Assembly (NCBI GenBank): GCA_021793495.1 | Contig: JAJYSQ010000104.1 | Span: forward strand, 1 to 6,475 | Source of the DNA: Actinomycetes bacterium | Lineage (GTDB): Bacteria > Actinomycetota > Actinomycetes > JAJYSQ01 | Direction: 5' to 3' | DNA length: 6,475 nt | In this document: one piece after another, positions 1 through 5,246 of the stretch | Layout: every line of letters begins with the position of its first letter | Numbering within the stretch: the first letter of the stretch is position 1 | Notes under the pieces: model-generated | What the model saw: only the letters and a program-made list of their open reading frames with translations | Told to the model about the DNA's origin: nothing | Databases searched by the model: none | Program-made: the position numbers and the translations under genes

Positions 1-3
1 TGC

Positions 4-9
4 AAGGAG
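4..9 (+). promoter_or_regulatory. Shine-Dalgarno site of murG
   Basis: AAGGAG lies six bases before the ATG at 16 and is a near-consensus ribosome binding site. It settles the murG start at 16 and is the strongest such site in the window. By contrast, murC and ftsQ have only weak purine runs and rely on overlap with the preceding gene. Confidence 0.85.
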
Positions 10-15
10 CCCACG

Positions 16-1167
16 ATGATCTCTGCCCTGCGCGTGCTGATTGCCGGTGGTGGCAGCGCCGGACACATCGAGCCGGTGCTGGCGCTGGCCGAGGCCCTGC
101 GACGCCGTGACCCGTCCACCGAGATCACCCTGCTGGGCACCGCGCGCGGCCTGGAGACCCGGTTGGTCGCCGAGCGTGGGTTCCGTCTCGAGCTGATCCC
201 GGCGGTGCCGCTGCCCCGGTCGGCCAGTCTCGACCTGCTCGCCGTCCCGGTGCGGCTCGGCGGGGCGGTCCGGGCGACCCTGCGGGTGCTCGACCGGGTT
301 CGCCCCGCGGTCGTGGTCGGTTTCGGCGGGTACGTCAGCACCCCGGCGTACCTCGCCGCCCGGTTGCGACGCGTACCCGTCGTGGTCCACGAGGCCAACG
401 CGAAGCCGGGGCTGGCGAACCGGATCGGGGCCCGCTCCGCGGCCGCGGTCGCGGTGGCGTTCGAGGGCACACGGCTTCCCCGGGCCGTCCACCTCGGCAT
501 GCCGTTGCGCCGGTCGATCACCACCCTGGACCGCCCGGCCCGGCGGGCCGAGGCGCGAGCCATCTTCGGCCTGGACCCGACGGCACCCACCCTGCTGGTG
601 GTCGGGGGGTCCCAGGGGGCACGGCGGATCAACGACGCGGTCGCCGGAGCCGTCCCCGCGCTGCGTGCCGCGGGCATCGGTGTGCTGCATGCCGTCGGCC
701 GGGGCAACGCCACCCCGGGCAGCAACGCCACCCCGGGCGAGGCCGACGCGGCAGCGGGGCCGCCGTACGTGCCGGTGCCCTACCTGGACCGGATGGACCT
801 GGCGTATGCCGCCGCGGACCTGGTGCTGTGCCGGGCCGGGGCCACCACCTGCGCGGAGCTCTCGATGCTGGGGCTGCCGGCGATCTACGTCCCGCTGCCG
901 CACGGCAACGGCGAGCAGGCGCTCAACGCGCTGCCGGTGATCCGGGTCGCCGGCGGGGCGGTGGTCGCTGACTCCGAGTGCACCAGCGAGTACGTCATCC
1001 GGCGGGTGACCGCGCTGCTCGGCGATCCGGACCGCCTGGCCTCGATGGGGGAGTCGGTGGCCACGCTGGGCCGCCGGGACGCGGACGAGCGGCTGGCCGA
1101 CGTGACCCGGGTCGTCGCCGGGTTCTCCCCGAAGGCGGACGAGCAGCCGGTGGCGGACGAGCGATGA
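16..1167 (+). CDS. murG: MurG, UDP-GlcNAc:undecaprenyl-PP-MurNAc-pentapeptide GlcNAc transferase
   Basis: MurG transfers GlcNAc from UDP-GlcNAc onto lipid I to give lipid II, on the cytoplasmic face of the membrane. It belongs to glycosyltransferase family 28 (GT-B fold). The 383-residue protein shows the N-terminal glycine loop GGGSAGH (residues 11-17, with Ser where many MurGs have Thr), GFGGYVS (102-108) and HEAN (125-128, HEQN in Proteobacteria). It also has GGSQGA (197-202) opening the donor-binding half, CRAGATTCAEL (272-282; E281 is in the place of the uracil-ribose contact of E. coli MurG) and HGNGEQALNA (296-305). Length fits actinobacterial MurG. The start at 16 is supported by AAGGAG six bases upstream. 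The loop at residues 230-241 carries a duplicated hexapeptide (GNATPG/SNATPG) in a region that varies between species. The stop overlaps the murC start by four bases (ATGA), which suggests translational coupling. Confidence 0.97.
   Translation: MISALRVLIAGGGSAGHIEPVLALAEALRRRDPSTEITLLGTARGLETRLVAERGFRLELIPAVPLPRSASLDLLAVPVRLGGAVRATLRVLDRVRPAVVVGFGGYVSTPAYLAARLRRVPVVVHEANAKPGLANRIGARSAAAVAVAFEGTRLPRAVHLGMPLRRSITTLDRPARRAEARAIFGLDPTAPTLLVVGGSQGARRINDAVAGAVPALRAAGIGVLHAVGRGNATPGSNATPGEADAAAGPPYVPVPYLDRMDLAYAAADLVLCRAGATTCAELSMLGLPAIYVPLPHGNGEQALNALPVIRVAGGAVVADSECTSEYVIRRVTALLGDPDRLASMGESVATLGRRDADERLADVTRVVAGFSPKADEQPVADER
704..738 (+). repeat. Two-copy tandem repeat, 18-base period, inside murG
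   Basis: A 17-base unit (gcaacgccaccccgggc) occurs at 704-720 and again without mismatch at 722-738. It is in frame and encodes NATPG twice (GNATPGSNATPG, residues 230-241). It sits in the loop before the conserved VPYLDRMD segment. A recent slippage duplication is the simplest reading. Confidence 0.9.
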
Positions 1168-2633
1168 CCCCGCCGGCCGCCCCCCGCCCGCCGGCCGCGT
1201 CTGCCCTCCTGGTGCGCGTGGAGGATCTCGGCCGGGTGCACTTCATCGGCATCGGTGGGGCCGGCATGTCCGGGATCGCCCGCATCCTGCTCTCCCGGGG
1301 ACTGGTGGTGTCCGGATCCGACGCCCGGGAGTCCCGGACGCTCGAGGCGTTGCGCGCCGTCGGCGCGCGGGTGTGTGTCGGTCACGACCCTGCTCAGGTG
1401 GCCGGTGTCGACACGGTCGTGGTCTCCTCGGCGATCCGCGAGAGCAACCCGGAGCTGGCCGAGGCCCGCCGGCGGGGTCTTCGGGTGATCCCGAGGGCCG
1501 CCGCCCTGGCCGCGCTGATGTCCGGTCGGCGCGCGGTGGCGATCGCCGGGACGCACGGCAAGACCACCACGACCTCGATGCTCACCGTGGCGTTGCAGCA
1601 CTGCGGGGCCGACCCGTCCTTCGCGATCGGCGGCAACCTCTCGGACACCGGGCTGAACGCCCACGAGGGCACCGGTGACGTGTTCGTGGCCGAGGCGGAC
1701 GAGTCGGACGGATCGTTCCTGGCGTACGCCCCGCTGGTCGCGGTGGTCACCAACGTGGAGGCCGACCACCTGGACCACTACGGGACCGCGGCTGCGGTGA
1801 GCGTGGCGTTCGAACGCTTCGCGTCCCGGGTACCTCCCGGCGGCACTCTCGTGACCTGTGCGGACGACCCCGGCGCCCGTGTCCTGGCCGATGCGGTCCG
1901 GGCCAGCGGGACCCGGGTGCGAACCTACGGGGAGTCCGCCGACGCCGACGTGCGGCTGGTGGGCCTCGAGCTGCCCGGTGCTGGGGCACGGTTCTCGCTG
2001 GTCGCCTCGGGCCGCCGGCTCGGTGAGGTCGCCCTGTCCATGCCGGGTCGGCACAACGCGCTGAACGCCACCGCCGCGTTCACCGCGGCGCTGGTGCTGG
2101 GGTTCCCGGCCGTCCAGGTGCGCGAGGGGCTGGCGGGGTACTCGGGCACCCGGCGCCGCTTCGAGCTCAAGGGCATCGAGCAGGGTGTCCGGGTGGTCGA
2201 CGACTACGCCCACCACCCCTCGGAGGTCACGGCCACCCTGCAGGCGGCCCGTCAGGTCGCGGGGCCCGGGCGGGTCATCGCCGCGTTCCAGCCCCATCTG
2301 TACAGCCGTACCCGGTTCTTCGCCGCTGAGCTGGGACAGGCTCTCGGACTGGCCGACGAGGTGGTCGTGATGGACGTCTACGCCGCCCGGGAGGATCCCG
2401 AGCCGGGGGTGAGCGGGGCCCTGGTCGCCGCTCACGTCCCGCTGGGCGCCGAGCACGTGGTGTTCGAACGGTCCTGGTCGGCGGTGCCGGGGCGGCTGGC
2501 CGCGCTGGCTCGCCCCGGGGACCTGGTGCTGACCCTCGGCGCGGGGGACGTGACGCTGGTCGGCCCGGCGGTGCTGGCGCTGCTCGCGGCCGGTGCGGCG
2601 GGCCGGTCGGTCGTCGAACAGGGGGGCTCGTGA
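1164..2633 (+). CDS. murC: MurC, UDP-N-acetylmuramate--L-alanine ligase
   Basis: MurC uses ATP to join L-alanine to UDP-MurNAc in the cytoplasm, the first amino acid of the peptidoglycan stem peptide. The 489-residue product is close to the usual length (E. coli about 491). The three Mur ligase domains are visible. The N-terminal Rossmann-like UDP-binding domain has GIGGAGMSGIA (residues 29-39). The central ATPase domain has the P-loop AGTHGKTTTT (128-137, Lys133), EADESDGSF (177-185) and NVEADHLDHYG (197-207). The C-terminal domain starts around RRRFELKG (330-337) and has DDYAHHPSEV (346-355) and FQPHLYSRTR. The frame stays open upstream to an ATG at 978, but that stretch overlaps murG and is not MurC-like. 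The ATG at 1164 overlaps the murG stop as ATGA and leaves about 25 residues before the glycine motif, so it was chosen. The 3' end overlaps ftsQ by four bases (GTGA). No murB is found nearby, as is common in actinobacteria. Confidence 0.97.
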   Translation: MTPPAAPRPPAASALLVRVEDLGRVHFIGIGGAGMSGIARILLSRGLVVSGSDARESRTLEALRAVGARVCVGHDPAQVAGVDTVVVSSAIRESNPELAEARRRGLRVIPRAAALAALMSGRRAVAIAGTHGKTTTTSMLTVALQHCGADPSFAIGGNLSDTGLNAHEGTGDVFVAEADESDGSFLAYAPLVAVVTNVEADHLDHYGTAAAVSVAFERFASRVPPGGTLVTCADDPGARVLADAVRASGTRVRTYGESADADVRLVGLELPGAGARFSLVASGRRLGEVALSMPGRHNALNATAAFTAALVLGFPAVQVREGLAGYSGTRRRFELKGIEQGVRVVDDYAHHPSEVTATLQAARQVAGPGRVIAAFQPHLYSRTRFFAAELGQALGLADEVVVMDVYAAREDPEPGVSGALVAAHVPLGAEHVVFERSWSAVPGRLAALARPGDLVLTLGAGDVTLVGPAVLALLAAGAAGRSVVEQGGS

Positions 2634-3439
2634 GCCGCGGGAGCCGGCTGGGCCGGTGGCAGCCGGTCGCCCGGCTGGGCCGGTGGCAGCCGGTCGCCCG
2701 GCTGGGCCGGAAAGGTGTGGGGCTGGTGCTGCTGGGGCTGGTCGTGATGACCGCGCTGGCTGCCTGGGTGCTGCTCGCCTCCCCGGTCCTGGCGGTACGC
2801 ACGGTCGCCGTGTCGATCACCTCGGACGCGGCCTCCGGTGCGCTGGACCCGTCGACCGTCCAGGGCGCGGCCGGCGTCCGGACCGGGGTGCCGCTGGCCC
2901 GGGTCAGCCTGTCCGCAGTGGCCGCCCGGGTGCAGGCCCTGCCCCAGGTGGGGTCGGCGGTCGTGACCCGTTCGTGGCCGCACACGCTGACCATCACCGT
3001 GGTGGAGCGTCGCCCGGTCGCGGTGCTCGCCGACGGGGTGGGCCCCGGCCGGACCTTCTGGTTGGTCGATGCCTCGGGCCTGGTCTATCGGCGGGTAGCC
3101 CTGGCGCCGGCCCGGATGACCGTTGCCGTGGCCCGCGGCGCGGCCATGGCCGTCGGCACCCAGGACGCCCTCACCCGGGCCGCGGCGACGGTGGTCGCCG
3201 CGTTGCCGACGGCGCTGTCCGCACAGGTCCGCCAGGTCGACGTCACCACCTCGAGCCCGGCAGCCGGTGGGCCGGTCGGGGGGGTGGACGTCCGGCTGCT
3301 GCTGGTCAGCGGCGCGGTGGTCGAGTGGGGCGGGCCCCAGTCGTCGGAGACCAAGGCGGCGGTGCTGGCTGGGCTGCTGCACCAGCCGGCCCGCGTGTAC
3401 GACCTGAGCGCGCCGCTGGCGCCGACTACGGTGCAGTAG
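2630..3439 (+). CDS. ftsQ: FtsQ/DivIB, cell division protein with POTRA domain
   Basis: FtsQ is a bitopic membrane protein that links early and late divisome proteins, in particular FtsL and FtsB. The 269-residue product has a short basic cytoplasmic tail (1-28) and one transmembrane helix (about 29-50, GVGLVLLGLVVMTALAAWVLLA). A POTRA domain follows (about 53-127, from SPVLAVRTVAVS to LPQVGSAVVTRSWPHTLTITVVERRPVAVLADG), then the FtsQ beta domain (about 128-260, starting with FWLVDASGLVYR), ending YDLSAPLAPTTVQ. The motif order and ending match actinobacterial FtsQ. The start is GTG at 2630, overlapping the murC stop as GTGA; a G-run just upstream gives a weak ribosome site. The cytoplasmic tail contains a tandem nonapeptide (RLGRWQPVA twice, then RLGR). 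The 3' end overlaps the convergent lipoprotein gene by 14 bases, where most actinobacteria have ftsZ next on the same strand. Confidence 0.93.
   Translation: MSRGSRLGRWQPVARLGRWQPVARLGRKGVGLVLLGLVVMTALAAWVLLASPVLAVRTVAVSITSDAASGALDPSTVQGAAGVRTGVPLARVSLSAVAARVQALPQVGSAVVTRSWPHTLTITVVERRPVAVLADGVGPGRTFWLVDASGLVYRRVALAPARMTVAVARGAAMAVGTQDALTRAAATVVAALPTALSAQVRQVDVTTSSPAAGGPVGGVDVRLLLVSGAVVEWGGPQSSETKAAVLAGLLHQPARVYDLSAPLAPTTVQ
2644..2710 (+). repeat. Tandem repeat, 27-base period, about 2.5 copies, in ftsQ
   Basis: Units at 2644-2670 and 2671-2697 are identical, and a third, partial unit (13 bases) runs 2698-2710 before the sequence diverges. The period is a multiple of three, so the frame is kept. 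The cytoplasmic tail of FtsQ therefore reads RLGRWQPVA twice followed by RLGRK. Perfect identity, including third positions, points to recent duplication. Confidence 0.95.
3426..3439. other. Tail-to-tail coding overlap of ftsQ and the lipoprotein gene
   Basis: The ftsQ stop (TAG 3437-3439, +) lies inside the last codons of the lipoprotein gene, and its stop (TAG 3428-3426, -) lies inside the last codons of ftsQ. The 14 bases are coding on both strands. No GC hairpin with a T-run is visible within about 100 bases either side, so each transcript probably extends into the opposing gene. Confidence 0.85.
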
Positions 3440-5087
3440 CCGGTGGGGACTCGACCGCCGGGTGGGTGCGTCCCGCGGGGCCGGCGGCGAACACCCGCAG
3501 GATGGTGGTGGTCACCGTGCGGGTGATCGGGGAGACGAATGCCGGATCGGGGATGCCCGTGCAGTACGACTGCAGGGAGCAGGCCCAGTTCATCGTCCCC
3601 ACGTCGATCACCCCGGCCCCGGACGGCGTGGTGTAGTAGGTGAGGTCCGACCAGGTCGGGCGGCCGATCAACGGGGATCCGCACCGGAAGGTGGAGGAGC
3701 CGAAGACCTGGATGGGCCGGGGGGTCGGCACGCTCCCCGGGTTCAGCCGGTCGGACTCCGGGCCGACCAGCGCCGGCAGCACGGTCCCGGCGCGCACCCC
3801 GGTGCCGGCCCAGACCCATCCGTTCGGGTCGACCACGCTCATCGGGTGCAGCCGAGGGCTGAAGCAGCCGTACTGCTGGCCGGTGATCGAGCTCTCGTTG
3901 CGGCTGACGGGCGGATCCGGCCAGTTCACCGTGGCCGCCGCGGGGTCCGTGGCGGCCAACGGGTCCAGCGCGGCCACCCGGTAGTTCACCTCCTGGCGGT
4001 CCGGGCCGAGCCGGGAAGGGTTCAGCCGGATCTTGCGGTAGATCGCGTTGGCCCCGAAGAACGCCACGTTCGTCCCCGCGTCGATCGCGGTGCGCACGGC
4101 TTGGCGCATGGTGGCCGACCAGTACTCGTCGTGACCCAGGGAGAGCACGCCGCGGGCCCCGGCGAGGATGCCCGGATCCGTCTGGAGCTGGATCGAGGTC
4201 TCGTAGCACAGCGGCAGCCCGGTCGACTCAGCCACCTCGATCAGCGGGTGCTCGTAGTCGAGCAGGTGCCCGGCCCCGGTCTTGTCGTACGGCCGGTCGA
4301 AGCTGACCACGTACCCGCGCCCGGTGGGTCCGGTGTACAGGCTGTACCCGCCCCAGGTGTTGTACGCCTGCCAGGTGGTCACCGCGTTGAGCACCACCAG
4401 CGCGCCGGCGCAGGACGGGGAGCGCACCGTGATCGGCACGTACCGCTGGTCACCGTTGGAGGCGTCCAGGCGCAGCACGTAGCTGCCGGCCGGCCAGCCG
4501 ACGGTCGAGATCGTCAGGGTCGGCGACCAGTCGGCGCTGACCATGTGGGTCACCGGGGTGATGCTCGGCGGAGGCTGGACGGTCCCGCCGACCGCCGCGG
4601 AGGTCCAGACCAGCCGGGCTCCGGCGCCGCCGTACCAGCCCAGCCGGAAGGCCTGCACCACGAAGCTGGCCGCGGTGGTGGAGGCGTACAGGGTGAACGA
4701 GCGGCCGGGCAGCACGGCGACCGTGTTCGTGTACCCCTCGATCGCCCCGGTCGCCCCGGTCCGGGTCAGCGCCAGGTTCGGGTCGCCCGGCAGCGTGTTC
4801 TCCGCGGCGACGTCGACCCCGGTGGGACTGGCCGCGTCCAGGGCGGCCACCTGGGCCGCGGTGGGGGTCGGGACGGGGGGGCTGGGGGTGCCGGGCGTCG
4901 AGGTCACCGGCGCGGTGGGGCCCACGATCGTGGCCAGCGCCCCGGCCGCCGGGCTCGGTCCTGACCGGCCACGCGGGGCGGGGTCCCCCACGCACCCGGC
5001 GACCAGTACGGCACCGGCCAGCAGGCCGCCGACCAGAGCGAGGCTTCGAGCGTGCCACCGCACGGCCGCTGGCGTCCGGGTGGTCAT
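3426..5087 (-). CDS. Predicted lipoprotein with N,N-dimethylformamidase beta-subunit-like domain, function unknown
   Basis: The 553-residue product begins with a lipoprotein signal peptide: a basic n-region (RWHAR), a hydrophobic core (about 16-28) and the lipobox VAGC with Cys32. A Pro/Thr/Ser/Ala-rich spacer follows (about 33-80). Next comes a beta-rich segment (about 85-215: RSFTLYAST, FRLGWYGGAGARLVW, GSYVLRLDASNGDQRYVPITV). The long remaining part resembles the C-terminal domain of the N,N-dimethylformamidase large subunit family: WQAYNTWGGYSLY (239-251), SFDRPYD, DYEHPLIEVAE (277-287), GHDEYWS (318-324), NVAFFGANAIYRKIRL and GTMNW (497-501). The fold is expected to be glutamine-amidotransferase-like. 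True dimethylformamidases use a Tyr/Tyr/Glu iron site; I could not map those residues here, and many secreted actinobacterial relatives have no known substrate, so amidase activity is unproven. It probably acts outside the membrane. ATG 5087 is the first start in its frame, because TGA 5114-5112 closes the frame upstream. It has no clear ribosome site; GTG 5063 (residue 9) is an alternative. The gene runs against ftsQ. Confidence 0.82.
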   Translation of the reverse strand: MTTRTPAAVRWHARSLALVGGLLAGAVLVAGCVGDPAPRGRSGPSPAAGALATIVGPTAPVTSTPGTPSPPVPTPTAAQVAALDAASPTGVDVAAENTLPGDPNLALTRTGATGAIEGYTNTVAVLPGRSFTLYASTTAASFVVQAFRLGWYGGAGARLVWTSAAVGGTVQPPPSITPVTHMVSADWSPTLTISTVGWPAGSYVLRLDASNGDQRYVPITVRSPSCAGALVVLNAVTTWQAYNTWGGYSLYTGPTGRGYVVSFDRPYDKTGAGHLLDYEHPLIEVAESTGLPLCYETSIQLQTDPGILAGARGVLSLGHDEYWSATMRQAVRTAIDAGTNVAFFGANAIYRKIRLNPSRLGPDRQEVNYRVAALDPLAATDPAAATVNWPDPPVSRNESSITGQQYGCFSPRLHPMSVVDPNGWVWAGTGVRAGTVLPALVGPESDRLNPGSVPTPRPIQVFGSSTFRCGSPLIGRPTWSDLTYYTTPSGAGVIDVGTMNWACSLQSYCTGIPDPAFVSPITRTVTTTILRVFAAGPAGRTHPAVESPPATAP

Positions 5088-5132
5088 GAACGGGTGGTCA
5101 TGAGCGGGTGGTCATGAACGGGTGGTCATGTG
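5077..5132 (-). repeat. Four-copy 14-base tandem repeat carrying the lipoprotein start codon
   Basis: The plus-strand unit cgggtggtcatgaa occurs at 5077-5090, 5091-5104 (one mismatch), 5105-5118 (exact) and 5119-5132 (last two bases differ). On the minus strand each unit reads ATGACCACCCG, i.e. Met-Thr-Thr-Arg, so the first codons of the lipoprotein gene exist in four copies. TCATGA, a palindrome, recurs every 14 bases at 5084, 5098 and 5112. Slippage duplication of the translation start is the simplest origin. Confidence 0.93.
5084..5129 (-). other. Chain of three five-codon mini-ORFs (MTTRS-stop) leading into the lipoprotein gene
   Basis: On the minus strand, ATG at 5129, 5115 and 5101 each open a reading of Met-Thr-Thr-Arg-Ser followed by TGA (at 5114-5112, 5100-5098 and 5086-5084). 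Each TGA overlaps the next ATG as ATGA, the last being the lipoprotein start at 5087. This arrangement allows a ribosome to terminate and restart stepwise. Only the outermost ATG has even a weak purine stretch upstream (CTGGACAG, about 10 bases before it). Whether any of the three is translated is unknown. Because TCATGA is a palindrome, the plus strand shows a similar chain (MNGWS-stop), so the pattern may be a by-product of the repeat. Confidence 0.4.
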
Positions 5133-5207
5133 CAGGCTGTCCAGGGCATCTGAGGCCTCGCGGCGGGTTCGGGGGGAAGGGGGCGGCTCGCCGGCCAGGT
5201 CCAGTAT

Positions 5208-5219
5208 CCGACCGGTCGG
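5208..5219. promoter_or_regulatory. Perfect 12-base palindrome, possible operator
   Basis: CCGACCGGTCGG is its own reverse complement and lies in the divergent region, directly next to the candidate minus-strand -10 GATACT. It would fall in the spacer upstream of that -10, a common operator position. In DNA this GC-rich a 12-base palindrome can arise by chance, and no known regulator is recognised from it. Confidence 0.25.
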
Positions 5220-5234
5220 TCGGTGGCGCCGCAG

Positions 5235-5240
5235 TAGGGT
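5235..5240 (+). promoter_or_regulatory. TAGGGT: candidate -10 box (leaderless) or Shine-Dalgarno for rarA
   Basis: TAGGGT fits the actinobacterial -10 pattern TANNNT and ends six bases before the GTG at 5247. That is the spacing expected if transcription starts on the start codon (a leaderless mRNA). The same bases include AGGG, a plausible though short ribosome site with good spacing. The TAG is also the in-frame stop that limits how far upstream rarA can begin. The two readings cannot be separated from sequence alone. Confidence 0.35.
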
Positions 5241-5246
5241 CGGCGG

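Larger units (their letters stand above)
5133..5246. promoter_or_regulatory. Divergent intergenic region between the lipoprotein gene and rarA
   Basis: These 114 bases must hold promoters for both divergent genes unless one starts inside the other. The sequence is GC-rich with no clear TTGACA box. Candidate -10 elements are GATACT on the minus strand (complement of 5203-5208) for the lipoprotein gene, and either CAGTAT (5202-5207) or TAGGGT (5235-5240) on the plus strand for rarA. All are weak matches read by eye. No small gene or RNA is supported here. Confidence 0.45.

Noticed and set aside
978..1163. Upstream extension of murC to an ATG at 978
   Set aside because: The extra 62 codons lie inside murG, are Gly/Arg-rich and unlike MurC. 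The ATGA overlap start at 1164 gives the normal family length.
885..2456. 523-codon open frame on the minus strand opposite murG/murC
   Set aside because: It is an antisense shadow of murC in high-GC DNA. The translation is low in hydrophobic residues, rich in Gly/Arg/His/Pro, and shows no family motif, while murC on the other strand is unmistakable.
3440..3500. Possible terminator hairpin after ftsQ (short inverted pairs around CCCGCGGG)
   Set aside because: Only short palindromic steps are present, with no stable long stem and no T-run; such pairs are frequent at this GC content and lie within coding sequence.
2593..3636. 347-codon plus-strand frame overlapping ftsQ
   Set aside because: It is a +1 shadow of ftsQ, very rich in Gly/Arg/Ala, without membrane segment or domain.
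3462..4964. 500-codon open frame on the plus strand opposite the lipoprotein gene
   Set aside because: Composition is Arg/Gly/His/Pro-rich with no recognisable motif. The minus strand has a signal peptide, lipobox and conserved domain motifs, so this is a shadow.
4860..4990. G-rich stretch on the plus strand that could look like G-quadruplex or a regulatory element
   Set aside because: On the coding strand it is simply the Pro/Thr/Ala-rich spacer after the lipoprotein anchor, with proline codons giving the G-runs.
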